From Terramyces sp. JEL0728 (lineage: Eukaryota; Chytridiomycota; Chytridiomycetes; Rhizophydiales; Terramycetaceae): a DNA stretch of 64,000 nucleotides. The position numbers were made by a program, and so were the translations under genes. A model generated the notes under the pieces. That model was not told where the DNA came from and ran no database searches. It saw only the letters and a list, made by a program, of their open reading frames with translations. This document shows, in pieces, positions 1 to 9,375 of the stretch. The stretch covers positions 1-64,000 of the forward strand of contig JADIIU010000077.1 of assembly GCA_027603945.1 (NCBI GenBank), given 5' to 3'. Position 1 is the stretch's first letter. Each line of letters starts with the position of its first letter.

Positions 1-253
1 AACCAGATCTATTAACTTATTGAATAAACATTGTCCATCACATCTGTACTTTAATCTTTTATTTGGCACTAGCATTTCTGAAGAATATATTTGAAACAGT
101 GTTTCTATTCCTAGGACATCCATTATCCTACAGCCAAACCATATTCAAGTTTCCACGTCCAGCAGCAGCACCGAAAGTGCGTGCCAGGTCTTAGACTCCA
201 GTACAAACTTTGTGAACAGCGATTTATTCAATAAAAACAAAATATAAACAGGA

Positions 254-436
254 TTACAAGTTTGAATGCCCAGAAGGACCAGGATATCCAAGGGGTTGAT
301 ACTTGTCCAAGATTTTCTTGATTGATTCAGGATCATTTACATCAACTTTGTCAATTTCTCCTAGATCAGAATCAAGCTTGAGTTTTGAGGTGAGATGTTT
401 TATGAGATCTTTGATTTGGGTAGATAATTTGGTCAT
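254..436 (-). CDS. small hypothetical protein, 60 aa
   Basis: I do not recognise this protein. The ATG at 434-436 (protein start MTKLSTQIKDL) opens a 60-codon frame that ends in TAA at 254-256. The sequence is Lys/Asp-rich and largely helical-looking, with a Pro/Gly C-terminus (LGYPGPSGHSNL). No signal peptide, membrane segment or known motif is visible. An AATAAA-type poly(A) signal lies downstream on the same strand near 222-227. Only 23 bp separate its start from the stop of the next gene upstream on the same strand; I tested whether one intron could join the two and found no in-frame solution. Whether it is a real gene is plausible but unproven. Confidence 0.4.
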   Translation of the reverse strand: MTKLSTQIKDLIKHLTSKLKLDSDLGEIDKVDVNDPESIKKILDKYQPLGYPGPSGHSNL

Positions 437-459
437 GCTGAACAAGACAATATTTAATC

Positions 460-854
460 CTATTTATTCTGCTGACTGACTGTGATGACGGAATAATCTC
501 CATTCTTAGTCAGAGGTGCTAGTCCAATCAAATGGCCAAGATAAGGTCGTTGTTTTCGATCGAGAACTTTAAGATGAATCACCGCATTAGGTGGTCTGGA
601 ATTTTGTGTCTCAAAGGGTACAATATTGGAAAGGAGACTATTAGCAGATGTTGGAATGTGCTTTGTAGTTCTTTCATACCGATTGTACGCTGGAATTAAA
701 GTGAGGCTGACAGGTTACATTCTTTCTCCAACTGTTATTCAAATGCCAAGCAACCAGATTCTCGATTGTTATTCAAATGCCAAGCAACCAGATTCTCGAT
801 TGTTATTCAAATACCAAGCAACCAGATTCTCAATTGACTATTATTGTGCCGCAT
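460..854 (-). CDS. hypothetical small protein, probable two exons (89 aa)
   Basis: The solid part is the 3' exon (460-689). It reads a well-formed basic sequence beginning AYNRYERTTKHIPTSANSL and ending GDYSVITVSQQNK with a TAG stop, and it has no internal ATG. The best 5' solution is ATG at 852-854 (MRHNNSQLRIWLL) spliced from 815 to 689. The resulting 125-nt intron (690-814) contains a 34-nt tandem repeat and is far longer than the 19-23 nt introns of every other gene here. An alternative uses several 20-nt intron-like units within the repeat. I cannot name the family; the basic composition and size would suit a small mitochondrial or ribosome-associated protein, but that is a guess. Confidence 0.35.
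734..835. repeat. 3 x 34-bp tandem repeat with intron-like units
   Basis: Three head-to-tail 34-bp copies lie at 734-767, 768-801 and 802-835. Copies 1 and 2 are identical; copy 3 differs at two positions. On the minus strand each unit reads a 14-nt stretch (AATCTGGTTGCTTG) followed by a 20-nt stretch beginning GC or GT, with AATAAC near its end and a final AG in the inner copies. That is the size and shape of introns in this genome. Only copy 3 carries GT; the other two carry GC at that position. Confidence 0.8.
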
Positions 855-949
855 TTGTATATGAAACTCCGGTTTTGTGCCGACAATTATCCGGAAAATA
901 TAAAAATACCACGTTCGAGTTGTGGTAGAAATCTAAGCGAGACAAGAAA

Positions 950-1822
950 ATGAATAGTTTGTTTCCCACTGTATCAGATGCGTTTCAAAAAATTGATGCC
1001 AAGGATGGTAAAGGTAAAATCGCGCTGGAGGATTCAAAATCCACATCCGGATTCACATTTCTGTGTTTTCCTGGTATTGGAGATGTACGATATTCTTACC
1101 GTTTTTTTGCTGATCGCTACTCACCTAACAATCGGGTAGTTGTTGCGGATCTAAGAGGAACCGGAGACAGTGATTCAGCATTCACAGAGTACACGCCAGA
1201 AGCAGTGGCAGAAGATTACAATCAGATTATTGAAAAACTGGAGTTGAAAAACGTCATTTTGGTTGGAAACTCTTTGGCTGCCAGTTCGGCTGTGCTGGCC
1301 TCAAACAACCCAAATGTGAAAGGCGCCATTCTTTTAGGACCTATTCTCAGAGTGCTCTTATTTTAACGTAGGTTTTACCAGGCGACAAGTATTTTAAACC
1401 GCTTTCTTATTTGCTTTTCGCAAAACCATGGGGACCAAGTGCTTGGGTTTCCTATTGGCAAGGGTTATTCAAAAGACCAGACAAACCAGACAAACACGAC
1501 GAGCACATAAAAAAGATTACTGAAATGGTGTCTGGGCCAAATCAGGTTGGTAACATTGGGAAGTTTGCACGAGCTTCAAAACAGAACGCGTTTGATCACC
1601 TACCAAAAGTCACAGTTCCGGTATTGCTGGTATTGGGTAAGTGAAGTTAATATAGGCGATCAAGACCCTGATTATCCTGATCCGAGGAAAGAAGGAGAGC
1701 TGTACAGAGATCAGATCAAAAATTCTGGACTTTATGTGCTGGACAAAGTCGGTCATTATCCCCATGTTGAAGCGTCCACAGAAACATTTGAATTAATCGA
1801 TAATTTTGTGAAAACCCTCTAA
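950..1822 (+). CDS. alpha/beta hydrolase fold protein, 277 aa
   Basis: Serine hydrolase of the alpha/beta fold, single domain and no signal peptide, so probably cytosolic; substrate unknown. The exons are 950-1351, 1372-1636 and 1656-1822, with introns of 20 and 19 nt, both GT-AG. Visible family features are the oxyanion region FLCFPGIGDVRYSYR, the strand motif ADLRGTGDSD, the nucleophile elbow GNSLAAS (catalytic Ser), an acid in GDQDPDY (Asp) and VGHYPHVE (catalytic His). The second intron precisely restores the GDQDP acid loop, which supports the model. The organisation resembles epoxide hydrolase/haloalkane dehalogenase-like or esterase families, but nothing in the sequence decides among them. 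Confidence 0.85.
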
Positions 1823-1900
1823 TAAATCAAAATCTCTTTCAAACCTTCTGAAACCAAAGGAGTAGTAAGCCACAATGGCCCAACAAAAACTTTACTGAAA

Positions 1901-2716
1901 ATGTCAACACCAGAACAGCAGCAGCAGAATTTTATGGCCAAGCACCAAAGCTTTGTGGGTAAGTAAACCTTTATTGTAGATTCGTTCCTCAAGCAACAGG
2001 CTGAAGTCCATGCTGCTCATATGGCGGCAATTGCAGCTCAAATGGGGGAGAACAGAAAGTACCAGCAACCCCAGAATAACATTCCAGTCCGTACTGTTTA
2101 TGTGCAGCAAGTGCAACCCAGCCAGGGACAGTTTGTCAGTTACAGCGGTCAACAACGGCAGTATCAAAATGCAGCTTCCCCTCAGCAGGTTTATCTCCAA
2201 CCTCAGCAACAGCCATATCGTAATCCAAATGTACAGCAAGGTCCTAATATCATTCGGCAACCTACTCAATTTAATGCATCTAGACAAGAACAAATTCAAG
2301 TAATGAGGCAACCACAAACTGGAAATAAAGTGCCTATATATGTGCAACAGGTGCAACAGGTGCAAAGACAGCCGTCGCAAGAGCAACTTCAGCAGCAGCA
2401 GATGAAGCATTTACAAAGTCAAATTCAACAGAATGTTTTGCAACAGCAGGTGGCCCAACATCAGATGATGCAACAACAAACTCAACAAAAATTTCCTCAG
2501 CAGTATCAGCAGCCCATTCAAGGCCAATATGCTCAACAGGCGCAGCAGTATCAGCAACAGCATCAACAATACCTGAATCAATTTCAGAAAATGTCAGATA
2601 AACCGCCGCCTTATCAAGATGCTAGGGCGATCCTGGCCAATGTTATTCAGCGACCTGAGCAATCGCAGAGTCAGCCTCAGTATCAGGGATACCAACAAAA
2701 CTATTATCAAAAATAA
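1901..2716 (+). CDS. glutamine-rich protein with C-terminal PPxY motif, 264 aa
   Basis: Exons are 1901-1958 and 1980-2716, separated by a 21-nt intron. After a short helical N-terminus (residues ~1-45) the protein is dominated by Gln, often in QQ and QQQ runs, with Tyr, Pro and Asn. It ends with a KPPPYQDA segment, a PPxY motif that typically binds WW domains such as those of Rsp5/NEDD4 ligases. The composition is prion-like/low-complexity and argues for a condensate- or adaptor-type protein; no catalytic domain is visible. A short upstream ORF (ATG at 1875-1877, seven codons) precedes the start and might tune translation. Function not recognised. Confidence 0.7.
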
Positions 2717-2813
2717 ATATAAGTTAACTTTATCTCAGTTATTCGCATTATTGAAGATGTAAAAGTGTCAAGAATAAAAACAATTTATTACAATCGGAGA
2801 TTGAGAGTTGGGT

Positions 2814-4277
2814 TTACTCTTTAGGGTTGCCTTCTGGTCTGGAATTAGATGAATAGGTCGATTTGGTTTCCATATCTTTCAAGAATGAAGGGATAACAAC
2901 GCTCTCAGTAGTGAAACTTTCCACATCGTCAACTGGGTTTTTCAAGAACTTTCCTGGCACTACTTGAATTTCATCGGCATCAGGGACAAACCTAGGTACT
3001 TCTTCGCTCTTTTTTGATCCACTTTTTCTTGATCTGCTTTCATCGAATGATAAAGCAGCTCTAGCTTGATAATTTGTTCCCAAAGTGGCATAATTATCTG
3101 GGGTGTCCACAAAATCGTTTTCAGGATAGACAGAGTCATTAGGTGTAACTCTAATGTTTTGATTGCCAGGTCTGTAAGGAGAGCCTTTTGAGGTTTGGTT
3201 TGGAGGAGTAACCTGCATTCTAGGTAGATTTTGGTCGGCGTTTACAGGAATGGTGGAGGTTTCAACAGGGATAGCTGGGAGATCTTTAGACGATTCCCCG
3301 ACCTTTGGAGCGTCAATAACAATAGCTACTTCTGGCTTGGGGTCTTTCTTTACTTCAACAACTTTAGGATCGTCCTTCTTTGGCTTCTTGAGGGCTTCCC
3401 TTTCCTTCTTTTTCTTGTACAAAATAGTCCCGATATAAGAAACGATACCACAAACAACTATACCAGCTGCAATCACGATAAAAATTATCCAGCCGTTAGC
3501 AAGAGGAGCGCGCGATACTGGAGCTTTAGGTACGACGCCGTTGACAGCCAAGTTGCCCATATAGAATTGACTGAAATTTGGTAAAGCCTGGAACGAATCT
3601 GGAACAGGTTGCGAAAAATTGTTTCCATTTAAAATGACCCATTGCAATGCATTCATATTACCCATGGTATCTGGAATCAGCCCAGTCATCGAGTTGTTTG
3701 CAACATTCAGAGCTTGCAAAGTAATCAAGTTTCCCATGGAATCAGGAAAACTGCCGCTGATATGGTTGTTGCTAATATCCAGGCCGTATAAATTGTTCAA
3801 ATTGCCCATGGAGTCAGGAATACTTCCAGTCAAGTTGTTGTAAGAGAGAGTTAAATAGTTGAGAGTAGTGAGTGCACCAATGCCGTCAGGGATAGGACCG
3901 GTTAAATGATTTAGAGTCAAATTCAGGTTGATGATTTTGGAAAAAAATATGATATCCTTTGGAATCGACCCTGTTAGATTTTGATTCGACAAGTCAAGTG
4001 TCATTATAATGCCAGGTTGCAGGCATTTGATTGCAGAATCTTTGCAGCAATCTGCCGACGGTTGCACAGCCTTTCCAGCCAACCGCGGTAATATTGTCGC
4101 ATAATAGGTTTGGCAATCTGTTCCCGTAGGTTGTGTTTGCGGGGTGTTGTCAGTTGGATTGGCCTGAGGTGGGGCCTGGGTTGGTTGAACAACAGGGGGA
4201 TTGTTGGTCGCTACAGGAGGAGGAGGAGCAGCAGCAGTCGTTGCCGGAGGCACTGGGTTAACAGTTGCTGTAGACAT
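2814..4277 (-). CDS. single-pass membrane protein with plant-type LRR ectodomain, 487 aa
   Basis: Uninterrupted frame from ATG at 4275-4277. In order: a Pro/Thr/Ala-rich, probably glycosylated N-terminus (1-52); a Cys-containing cap (DCQTYY...SADCCKD, ~54-85); about six leucine-rich repeats of the plant-specific type with LTGSIPDSMGNL-like motifs (~90-250); one transmembrane segment (IIFIVIAAGIVVCGIVSYIG, ~266-285); a basic stop-transfer run; and a ~200-residue cytoplasmic tail rich in Pro, Ser and acidic residues. The layout mimics an LRR receptor-like protein but has no kinase domain. No N-terminal signal peptide is visible and I found no upstream exon supplying one, so the topology relies on the internal membrane segment or on a missed first exon. 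The ligand is unknown. Confidence 0.8.
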   Translation of the reverse strand: MSTATVNPVPPATTAAAPPPPVATNNPPVVQPTQAPPQANPTDNTPQTQPTGTDCQTYYATILPRLAGKAVQPSADCCKDSAIKCLQPGIIMTLDLSNQNLTGSIPKDIIFFSKIINLNLTLNHLTGPIPDGIGALTTLNYLTLSYNNLTGSIPDSMGNLNNLYGLDISNNHISGSFPDSMGNLITLQALNVANNSMTGLIPDTMGNMNALQWVILNGNNFSQPVPDSFQALPNFSQFYMGNLAVNGVVPKAPVSRAPLANGWIIFIVIAAGIVVCGIVSYIGTILYKKKKEREALKKPKKDDPKVVEVKKDPKPEVAIVIDAPKVGESSKDLPAIPVETSTIPVNADQNLPRMQVTPPNQTSKGSPYRPGNQNIRVTPNDSVYPENDFVDTPDNYATLGTNYQARAALSFDESRSRKSGSKKSEEVPRFVPDADEIQVVPGKFLKNPVDDVESFTTESVVIPSFLKDMETKSTYSSNSRPEGNPKE

Positions 4278-4444
4278 TTTTAAAAATAAGTGAAAAAATT
4301 GTGGTGGTATTTTTTGTTTATGTGTGTGGATTTGTCGAGTGTTGATTCATCTCCAAACATTGAGTTTCAACACCAGCCGAATTGAATTATTGACTTTGGC
4401 AGACGTGCTAATAAATGGCACATTGACATTCGCACTTTGAAAAA

Positions 4445-6701
4445 ATGGAATCTGAAAATCCCAGCGCAACCACTCCATTACTCCACACAGCCTTTCCCAG
4501 CATACAGCAAGACAAAGATCTGTGGCGAACATTTAGAGTGCGTCTAAGGTACTACGTCCCCATCCTGGGATGGCTTCCAAAGTATAATCTGGAAAATTTA
4601 CAGTCGGATTTGATTGCGGGATTCACTGTCGCATTTCTGATTATTCCACAATCGTTGTCTTATGCACAGGCGTTAGTTAATGTCCCTCCTGTATTAGGGC
4701 TGTATTCCGCTTTTATTCCCCAGCTTATCTATGCAATTTTAGGTACTTCCCGACAAATAGCAGTTGGACCAGAAGCCCTAGTTTCAATTCTCGTTGGGTC
4801 TAGCATAAAGGAATTCACACAATGGAGAGATGCAGTGCCGATAAGTTCAATTGAACCGCAAATTCCAATGCCAGCTCCAATTGACCCAATGTCCAACATT
4901 CAAGCCACAACCTTATTATGCTTGATGGTTGGTATTTTTACATTTGTTCTTGGATTTTTCAGATTAGGGTTTTTGGATTCCGTATTATCAAGAGCTTTAT
5001 TGCGAGGGTTTGTGCTCGCGGTTGCGTGTGTGGTTATGATTGATATGAGCGACGCATTACTAGGACTAAATCCACCCACTGGACAATGTGGAAGTAACCA
5101 CACTATGTTTAGAAATGCGTTTGAAGACACTGGAGGCGACTTTGAATCGCCATTTCAAAAGCTGCTGGATATTCTGCAGAGGTTGCACAACACACATCTT
5201 CTGACAGCTTCGTTATCATTGTTCAGTGTTGTTTTCTTGCTTGGATTCAAATACATTAAACAGCGATACACTGATATCAAATGGCTAAAGTTTATCCCAG
5301 AAATTTTGATACTGGTTGTATTTTCCACCGTTGTGACCCAAATATTCAGATTGGACTGTGCCGGAGTTGCAATTTTGAATTCAGTAGAAAGTAGATTGCC
5401 TGACGGAGTTAATATATTGCCTGTGCCAACACTTGCGAAAATCAAGCATCTGTTGCTCTCTGCAATCTTGATTGCTGTTATTGGCTTTGTAGAGTCTATC
5501 GCTGTTGCCAAAACTTATGCATCAAAGCACAATTACACAGTTTCTCCCAATCGAGAATTGGTAGCCATGGGCACTGGGAATATCATTTCATCCTTTTTTG
5601 GCGGGTTTCCTGGTTATGGATCCCTTGGAAGATCTGCAGTCAATGACGCTGCTGGTGCAAAAACCCAACTTGCCGGTTTAATCACGGGCGTGGTTGTATT
5701 TCTAACAGCAATTGTTCTGTTGCCTTTATTCCAATATTTACCGAAAGCCGTTTGTTCTTCAATCATAGTTGTTGCTGCACTTCGACTCATTGAATTGGAA
5801 GATATCTATTTCATCGTACAGCTACACGCATGGCGAGATTTGGGATTGTTGATGCTCACCTTTTTCTCCACCGTTTTTTTGTCCATAGAAGTTGGAACTT
5901 TGCTTTCTGTTGGGGTTTCATTGATGTTGGTCGTCAAGCATACAACAACGGTTGCCAATATCTAACTTTAGACAAGATTGGTTTTATTGGGCCAAACAAG
6001 TATCATAGATCCAGAAACCGGACAATTTAAAACAAAGTTCAAGAATTTAAAGGAAGATGGCACTGGATCACATATTGAAAGAATAGAAGGAGGGATAATA
6101 GTAAGATTCGAGGAAGGACTGTTCTTTGGAAATGTTGGCCAGTTGAAAGAAAGATTGAAGAGGATAGAAGTACACGGAAATTTGGGGATTCACCCTGGAG
6201 AAGAGCCTAGAATGGAGTATCATGTTAGACAGGAAGAATGGGAAGATGAGGAATCAATCGCACCTTTAGTTCCTACTATTCCTGTCTTATTTGGGGTGGT
6301 GTTTGATATGAAAGCTGTTTCTGATATAGATGCTAGGTAATTATTGCTAAGCAAGTGCAACGCAGACACTATTAGAAATTGTAGAGGAGTACCACCACCG
6401 AAATATCCTGGTTTGCTTTGTAAAATTGCGAGAACAGTGCAGAGATGCTTTCACTAGATCAGGAATAGTTAAAATAATCACCCCTCAAAACTTTTACAGC
6501 AAAATTCAAGATGCTGTAAATAAGCTTAATCAATTCAAGGTGCAATTCCGCAACAACAACTCTACCCAGCCAACTGATAATCGATTGTTACATCCTAGCT
6601 CAATACCGTTTCGCCGGTCACCGTTAATCAATTCCCCAAGAGAAGTTTTTACCTCTTTTGAAGATTACGATCAAATATCTCACTCGAATTATTCACCATG
6701 A
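4445..6701 (+). CDS. SulP family sulfate/anion transporter with STAS domain, 738 aa
   Basis: Exons are 4445-5950, 5972-6336 and 6356-6701 (introns 21 and 19 nt). The N-terminal ~500 residues are multi-pass membrane with the SulP signature around AGFTVAFLIIPQSLSYAQA, the GPEALVSILVG motif and the ETS-like stretch FPGYGSLGRSAVNDAAGAKTQ. The C-terminal part is a STAS domain (VVFDMKAVSDIDASATQTL and following). The family moves sulfate or related anions across the plasma membrane. The second intron sits inside the STAS core; removing it restores DIDASATQTLLEIVEEY, typical of the domain. Substrate (sulfate, molybdate, oxalate or other) cannot be read from sequence. Its start lies 168 bp from the divergently transcribed LRR gene. 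Confidence 0.9.
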
Positions 6702-6719
6702 TAGTGCAAAGAAATAAAG

Positions 6720-7580
6720 TCAATTATATTTTACAGACGATAAATATTGCGTTAGGTCGGCATTGTCAAATATTGTGGATGGGAAAAGCAATACTCCTTT
6801 GATTTTGACTTTACTGGTAATTGCCCAAATAGTGTGGCCTAAGAAATTCTTTGATTTGATTCTTTTCAGAACCATCGTTGCAGCTTCTAAATACCCGCCT
6901 CCGCCATCATAATTTTTGTATTTGTTTTGAATAACCATTCCATCTTTTTCGTAAGAACTGTATTCGTTCCCAGTAGCTATTGCAGGTACAGCTACGGTAA
7001 AGCTGCATCCTTTCAGCAAACGTTCTCCCGTCCGAACTAAATGTTCAAGCTTTTTGGCATACTCCTTTGGTGAATGTGTTTGCAGGAATTTATCCCCAAG
7101 ATCGTATCCGTTCAGGATAAAACAGCCAGTATGTCCAATCGCATGCATTATCTCTTTGCAATGTTTCACTCCTCCATAACAGCTGATTGCTAATCCACAC
7201 CCATTCAGCAACGGTAGTATTCCTAATAACTGTTCTATCATTGTATCCAAAGGTTCGAAATCAAAACACAATCCAGTCACCATGGGATAACCTGCTAGCT
7301 TTTCCAGTATCTGGCTTGCTACATTCGGATATTCACGTCTGGGCAATCGGGCCACATCTCCCTCAACTATCAAGTGAATATTTTTAGTATTTGGAACAGC
7401 CAAGAGCTTTTCCAAATCGATAGAGTAGGAAATATCCAAGTATTCCTCATAGTAAATATAAATACCGTATACAATCATTGTCCGGAACGGCACTGCAGCC
7501 CTCGAATTGTACTCTATCAATTGCTCGTAAACTGAATTCGACAAGTCTTTTGTATAAACAAACACTGAATTATTTTCCAT
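6720..7580 (-). CDS. TIM-barrel protein, possibly GH18-like, 286 aa
   Basis: Single exon, ATG at 7578-7580, no signal peptide. The protein has barrel-like alternation, with a GLCFDFEPLD motif near residue 103 that resembles the strand-4 DxxDxDxE/FDFEP signature of glycoside hydrolase family 18 and related barrels. A LAISCYGG strand and a C-terminal HTIWAITS strand follow, as in chitinase-like folds. If the assignment is right it is an intracellular glycosidase or an inactive relative. Key residues are not fully canonical, so I keep this as fold-level only. It shares a 13-bp divergent promoter gap with the rhodanese gene. Not recognised with confidence. Confidence 0.6.
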   Translation of the reverse strand: MENNSVFVYTKDLSNSVYEQLIEYNSRAAVPFRTMIVYGIYIYYEEYLDISYSIDLEKLLAVPNTKNIHLIVEGDVARLPRREYPNVASQILEKLAGYPMVTGLCFDFEPLDTMIEQLLGILPLLNGCGLAISCYGGVKHCKEIMHAIGHTGCFILNGYDLGDKFLQTHSPKEYAKKLEHLVRTGERLLKGCSFTVAVPAIATGNEYSSYEKDGMVIQNKYKNYDGGGGYLEAATMVLKRIKSKNFLGHTIWAITSKVKIKGVLLFPSTIFDNADLTQYLSSVKYN

Positions 7581-7593
7581 TTAATTTTTGAAA

Positions 7594-8016
7594 ATGTCGA
7601 AAATATTCAAGAGACTACTGTCTGTGGAAATAATTCAGCCGGAAACAGTAGCGTTACGACTCAAGCAAAACAAGTTTGTAAGTACTTAACGTAGTTTCAA
7701 ATATCAGATTATCGATGTAAGGGAACCACACATGTACGACAAGCTACATGTAAAATCTGCGATTAATATTGAATCCAAACAGCTGCTGGGGATGGATAAG
7801 GATATGCTCTTGTCGAAATTGGATTCCGGTGCAGATCAAATCGCAGTGCACTGCCAGCTATCACTTATTCGCGGTCCGTCGTGTAGTTTACATTTGGCTA
7901 AACTGCTTCATGATAAACTGGAATTTAAGAATGTCAGGATAGGAGTGATCGAAGGGGGGTTCAAGAAATGGGAGAGGCAGTACGGGAAGGACAGCAACCT
8001 TTGCGAACCTGTATGA
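7594..8016 (+). CDS. rhodanese/Cdc25-like phosphatase-fold protein, 130 aa
   Basis: Exons 7594-7677 and 7708-8016. A single rhodanese domain of the Cdc25/Ibp1/arsenate-reductase (ACR2) subgroup: the strand motif FIIDVREPHMYDKLHVKSAINIE is followed by the active-site loop HCQLSLIRG, a CX5R arrangement with Cys and Arg both present. That loop suits dual-specificity phosphatase or arsenate-reductase chemistry rather than classical thiosulfate sulfurtransferase. Length (130 aa) matches fission-yeast Ibp1-type proteins. The 30-nt intron is longer than its neighbours because a nearer AG, 17 nt from the donor, would break the frame. Substrate is unknown. Confidence 0.75.
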
Positions 8017-8077
8017 TGAAATTATATAAATTTTTGTGTATTTAATGCGGTTTTGTTGGCGGTTCAATCAGTTGAAG

Positions 8078-8239
8078 CCGTCGGCCTTTCGGTTACGTAT
8101 ACTTGAATGCAGCTGGTTGGAGGAGACTAATTCTTGTAGAAATTAAAGTTGCTCAGATTCAACTTTCCTGCCTTATCTTTCCAATAGCACCGTCGGAATC
8201 ATTTTTGAGGAATATTTATATTCCAATTAGAACCGTCGG
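8078..8239. promoter_or_regulatory. three CCGTCGG elements upstream of the aldo-keto reductase
   Basis: The heptamer CCGTCGG occurs at 8078-8084, 8190-8196 and 8233-8239, all in the same orientation, in the 281-bp gap before the aldo-keto reductase (about 220, 108 and 65 bp before its ATG). CGG/CCG-containing sites are typical targets of fungal zinc-cluster factors. Direct repetition in one short promoter is the only evidence for function. Confidence 0.4.
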
Positions 8240-8256
8240 CCACCAAAAGTTCCGAG

Positions 8257-8263
8257 TATAAAT
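8257..8263 (+). promoter_or_regulatory. TATA box of aldo-keto reductase gene
   Basis: TATAAAT, 41 bp upstream of the ATG at 8298 and just downstream of the third CCGTCGG site. Confidence 0.55.
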
Positions 8264-8297
8264 TTCGCATAAACGTTGGCCAATCTCGAAAAACACA

Positions 8298-9286
8298 ATG
8301 ACATCAAACAAAAGACAATTAGGAGCGAACGGACCTTGGGTATCTTCAATCGGCTTTGGCGCTATGGGAATGTCAGACTTTTATGGCCCTACATCTGAAC
8401 AAGATGAACCTGAACATTTGCGCATTCTAAACGCAGCAATTGATATGGGATGTACCTTTTGGGATACAGCCGATATATATGGGCCATTCAAGAATGAGAT
8501 CCTACTGGGAAAAGTTCTAAAGACTCGTAGGAGCAAAGTTTTCATTTGCACAAAGTTTGGCATTGATCGTAGTGGTGGTGGCCGTACTATTAATGGATCG
8601 CCAGAGTATGTAAAAAAGTGCTGCGATGCTTCATTGGAAAGATTGGGAATTTCCACAATTGACCTCTGTAATTTGATTTAATGATAGATTACCAACACCG
8701 TCCAGATCCAACTACTCCTATTTCAGTTACTGTAAAAGCAATGGCTGAATTGGTCAAGGAAGGCAAAGTTAGATATTTAGGATTATCTGAATGTTCAGCC
8801 GAACAAATCCGCGAAGCTCACGCTGTTCATCCAATCACCGCTTACCAAGTCGAATTCAGTCCATGGCACACCAATATTGAATCTGATGGTCGATTGCAAA
8901 CCTGTCGTGAACTTGGTATTGCCATTATTGCATATTCGCCTCTTGGCCGTGGTTTCTTGACTGGAGCTATTAAATCTCTGGATGATTTGGATCCAACTGA
9001 TTGGAGAAGAAACAACCCTAAATTCAAGCCTGGTTCATTCGAAAAGAATTTTGAACTGGTAAAGGCATTTGAGCAAATTGCAGCAAAGAAAGGAGTGCCA
9101 GTTTCTCAATTGTGTCTCGCTTGGGTACTTGCCCAAGGACCAGATTTCATTCCTATTCCAGGTACAAAGAAGATGAAGTATCTGGAGCAAAACTGGGGAT
9201 CCAACAATGTAACTTTAACCGATGAAGAATATGCAGCTATCCGCAAAGCAATTGCCGAAATCCCAATTGAAGGTGGCCAATACTAG
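8298..9286 (+). CDS. aldo-keto reductase (AKR13/YakC-like), 322 aa
   Basis: NADPH-dependent aldo-keto reductase, soluble, with full family length. Exons 8298-8667 and 8688-9286 (20-nt intron). Visible features: the N-terminal IGFGAMGMS strand, DTADIYG (catalytic Asp and Tyr), ICTKFG (catalytic Lys), YYQHRPD (catalytic His), [21 protein letters not shown], and the C-terminal cofactor motif [15 protein letters not shown]. The intron removal creates IDLYYQHRPDP, the expected family sequence. Such enzymes reduce reactive aldehydes or ketones, including methylglyoxal-type compounds. The promoter carries a TATA box and three CCGTCGG elements, suggesting inducible expression. Confidence 0.93.
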
Positions 9287-9343
9287 TTTCAATATATGTT
9301 TTTGATTTGACTCTACACAAAGTGACTCACCTATTTTAATGGG

Positions 9344-9350
9344 TATAAAA
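9344..9350 (+). promoter_or_regulatory. TATA box of APH-like kinase gene
   Basis: TATAAAA, 32 bp upstream of the ATG at 9376. Confidence 0.5.
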
Positions 9351-9375
9351 CACTCTTCATTCCAAAACTCTGAAA

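Noticed and set aside
1..253. A gene end at the left edge (AATAAA near 22)
   Set aside because: The preceding 20 bases are too few to define a frame.
734..835. Possible CRISPR-like direct repeats
   Set aside because: Three contiguous copies with no spacers, in a eukaryotic genome; a minisatellite.
626..928. 100-residue plus-strand ORF across the 34-bp repeat
   Set aside because: It reads the repeat in three different frames, starts in another gene's antisense and has no protein-like character.
1904..2410. Long Leu-rich antisense ORF opposite the Q-rich gene
   Set aside because: CAG/CAA codons read as CTG/TTG on the other strand produce a stop-free Leu-rich shadow.
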